Notes under the pieces: generated by a model
What the model was told of the DNA's origin: nothing
Seen by the model: only the letters and a program-made list of their open reading frames with translations
Databases searched by the model: none
In this document: positions 5,904 through 7,461 of the stretch, one piece after another
How positions within the stretch are numbered: the stretch's first letter is position 1
Layout: each line of letters begins with the position of its first letter
From: JBDTMT01 sp039934135
GTDB lineage: Bacteria > Desulfobacterota > Binatia > HRBIN30 > CADEER01
Length of the DNA stretch: 7,461 nt
NCBI GenBank assembly: GCA_039934135.1
Contig: JBDTMT010000312.1
Coordinates: 1-7,461, forward strand
Reading direction: 5' to 3'
Translations under genes and position numbers: made by a program

Positions 5904-7141
5904 TCACGGCGTGCTGGCTTGCAGGATCTTGGCGGTGTTTCGCGACGGCGAGTCGAAATCCGATTTGAAGCACACACCGGTGTCATCGTTGATGACTTGC
6001 ACGAGCAGCGGCGGCGTTAAAGGCAGCACGGGAACGGTGAGATTGGCGCCGTTGCCGCGCACCGATCCGGCGAAGCGCTCCGCCTCGCCCGGCCGCAACC
6101 GCACCTTGCGGATGCCCGCCGACGGCTTGAGATCATCCTTGTAGGCGTAGCCCTTGGCTTTGCGTTTCCAGCACGCCGCATCGCCGCACTGCCCGCCGGC
6201 CGGAACGCTGGCGCTCATCTGCAGACGGCCTGATCCGTCGAACACGCACAATGTGTAGTTCGTCGTGGTCGTCGGGTCTCCCAGCTCGGACTCGTCCGTC
6301 GCCGCACCGCGGCGCCACGAGTAGGCGACGAGATCGCCGCCATCGTCGCCGGCGTTCTTGATCGCCAGGTTCGCTTTACCGGCGCTGCGGCAGTCGAGCA
6401 CCGGCGCGCTGCCGATGCAGGCACCGACGCCGTTGCACGCATCATACTGCGTACACGGGCTGCGGTCGTCGCAGGCGCTGCCGTACGTCAGCGGCGAGTG
6501 GTTGCATGCCGGGCCATCGGGCCCCGGCTGGCACACGTCCAAGGTGCACTCGTTGGCGTCGTCGGTGCACAGGCTGCCAAACGGCAGCGGGTCGTGGACG
6601 CAAGCCATGGCGCCTGTCCCGGTCACCCCGCAGCGATCGAAGGTGCAGTCGTTGCCGTCGCTGTTGCACGGACTGCCGAATGGGACAGCGTCATGTTGGC
6701 AGGCGATGCCATCCGGGCCCGGGATGCAGCGGTCGGCTGTGCACTCGTTACCGTCGTCGCTCAGGCGCTGCCGTACGGGACGGCGTTGTGGCCGCAGATG
6801 GCGACGCTGTCCGGACCGGGGACGCAGGCGTCGCGCGTACACTCGTTGCCGTCATCCGCGCATTCGCTGCCGAATGGGACGCTCGGATGCTGGCAGACCA
6901 GACCCTCCGCGGACAGCAGGCAGAGGTTGCGCGTGCAGTCGTTGCCGTCGTCCGCACACGCCGTGCCGGCGGGTCGATCGGGGAAGACGCACGATCCCCC
7001 CACACAGAGATTCTGCGTACACTCGTTACCGTCGTCACAGTCGGCCACGCTCTGACAGGAGATCGCCGCGGCGCCGCTGCCGTGCAGCAGGCCGCTGCTC
7101 ATGATGGCGAAGCACACGAGTACTATTGTTCGGCTGGACAT
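5904..7141 (-). pseudogene. Secreted cysteine-rich CTDC-type repeat protein, frame broken once
   Basis: Read from ATG at 7141 (AGGAG ten bases upstream) the frame stops at 6761-6763 after 126 residues; the next frame continues the same repeat pattern to TGA at 5904-5906. Adding one base in the TGA region (TG-A to TGC-A) restores the conserved repeat cysteine and a 412-aa protein. It has a Sec signal peptide (hydrophobic core at about 5-20, likely cut after A-A-A26), six repeats of about 28-33 aa with the pattern DDGNECTxxxCxPGPDGxxCxHxxxPFGSxC plus a degenerate seventh (about residues 36-251), then a C-terminal domain of about 155 aa with 'TTTNYTLCVFDGSGRL' and 'AGGQCGDAACWK'. The repeats resemble the Dictyostelium-type CTDC repeats seen in bacterial surface proteins. 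Export is likely; function is unknown. Whether the break is a real mutation or an assembly error cannot be told here. Confidence 0.8.
6390..7036 (-). repeat. Tandem cysteine-rich repeats, about 84-99 bp per unit
   Basis: These bases encode seven units whose CT cysteines fall at restored residues 41, 69, 101, 134, 166, 199 and 230, a spacing of 28-33 residues. Each full unit carries four cysteines and a DDGN/DSDGN-type acidic loop; the seventh is degenerate (DDRSPCTQYDAC). Units 3 and 4 ('ECTRDACVPGPD', 'ECTADRCIPGPD') are the most alike, and 6 shares 'ECTLDVCQPGPDG'. This fits expansion by tandem duplication. The acidic Asp/Asn loops could bind calcium, and the paired cysteines suggest disulfides outside the cytoplasm; both are inference. 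Confidence 0.85.
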
Positions 7142-7461
7142 CGTCGGCGCTCTCCTCTGCCGCCCTGCTGCGCAGGACTTCGCGCCATTGGCGCAGCGAC
7201 GGATGCGAGCGGGAGCAAGCCGAAGGCCACGCTTCCCGGCGGCGTGTCGTGGCGCCTGGGCAGCCCAAATGGACGAAGCACGTCAACTTCTATGCGACGC
7301 CGTCACAAAGTTCGCACAGCGAACGCGTACGCGCCGCGAACAGCTGCCGTTGAATGCCGTCCGCCGGGTGCGACACATCTGGCCTTGGCGGAGTCGGGAG
7401 GAGGCTAGCGCTTCTGGGGAGGTATCGTTCGGAGTGCGAGCGCGAACCGGATGTGCGCCTG
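7142..7461. other. 5' flank of the repeat-protein gene; no supported gene
   Basis: These 320 bases carry the ribosome-binding site of the repeat-protein gene (AGGAG on the minus strand, 7152-7156) and presumably its promoter. TTGACG on the minus strand near 7280-7285 is a possible -35, but no -10 follows at normal spacing. GTTCGC-ACA-GCGAAC (7310-7324) abuts the ten-base palindrome CGCGTACGCG (7324-7333), a possible regulatory site. On the + strand GGGGAGG at 7416-7422 precedes a GTG near 7433, which might begin a gene running off the window, but only about nine codons are visible, too few to call. Confidence 0.5.

Noticed and set aside
7056..7077. Lipoprotein lipobox at the N-terminus of the repeat protein
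   Set aside because: The residues before C29 are A-I-S, lacking the usual Leu at -3; an ordinary Sec signal cut after A26 fits better.
6358..7408. Several 185-300-residue + strand frames across the repeat gene
   Set aside because: They are reverse readings of the tandem repeats, hence their internal periodicity, and show no independent signals.
7433..7461. Possible GTG start of a + strand gene leaving the window
   Set aside because: Only about nine codons are visible, and the GGGGAGG is 10 or more bases away; not enough to support a gene.

Overview
The window is high-GC bacterial DNA with strongly G/C-biased third codon positions in its genes. It looks like a chromosomal stretch from a high-GC soil or groundwater bacterium. 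The best clue is the secreted protein at 5904-7141. Its CTDC-like cysteine repeats, joined to a C-terminal domain with the pattern 'TTTNYTLCVFDGSGRL ... AGGQCGDAACWK', resemble proteins I associate with Candidatus Binatota and related former deltaproteobacterial lineages. That placement is inference from memory, not a search. There are no RNA genes, CRISPR arrays, transposases or phage genes.

Layout, left to right. (1) 1-663, + strand: the 3' part of a zinc-independent MDR oxidoreductase (quinone oxidoreductase-like), cut by the window edge. (2) 681-1070, - strand: a small PPOX-class FMN/F420-type oxidoreductase of the Rv2061 type, convergent with the first gene. (3) 1206-1445, + strand: a DUF433 protein (VapB-like antitoxin fold) with no toxin gene next to it. 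(4) 1446-1648: an intergenic stretch with four short inverted repeats, followed by a 55-aa GTG-start gene (1649-1816) for a CxxC...CxxC putative zinc-binding protein. (5) 1955-3463, - strand: an EthA-like Baeyer-Villiger monooxygenase. (6) 3464-4292: a gap of about 830 bp with no convincing gene, and a perfect inverted repeat near its right end. (7) 4293-5837, - strand: a ThDP-dependent enzyme of the acetolactate synthase large-subunit/benzoylformate decarboxylase type. (8) 5904-7141, - strand: a secreted cysteine-rich repeat protein whose reading frame is broken by one missing base at about 6762. (9) 7142-7461: 5' flanking DNA of that gene, with no supported gene.

The genes do not form an obvious operon: strands alternate and gaps are wide. 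Four are redox or C-C bond enzymes (MDR reductase, PPOX oxidoreductase, Baeyer-Villiger monooxygenase, ThDP enzyme). This fits a catabolic or detoxifying lifestyle handling ketones, aldehydes and 2-oxo acids, but a shared pathway is speculation. I do not see a clear new multi-gene system. The points most worth a second look are the frameshifted repeat protein and its C-terminal domain, the 55-aa cysteine-pair gene with its repeat-rich upstream region, and the toxin-less DUF433 gene.
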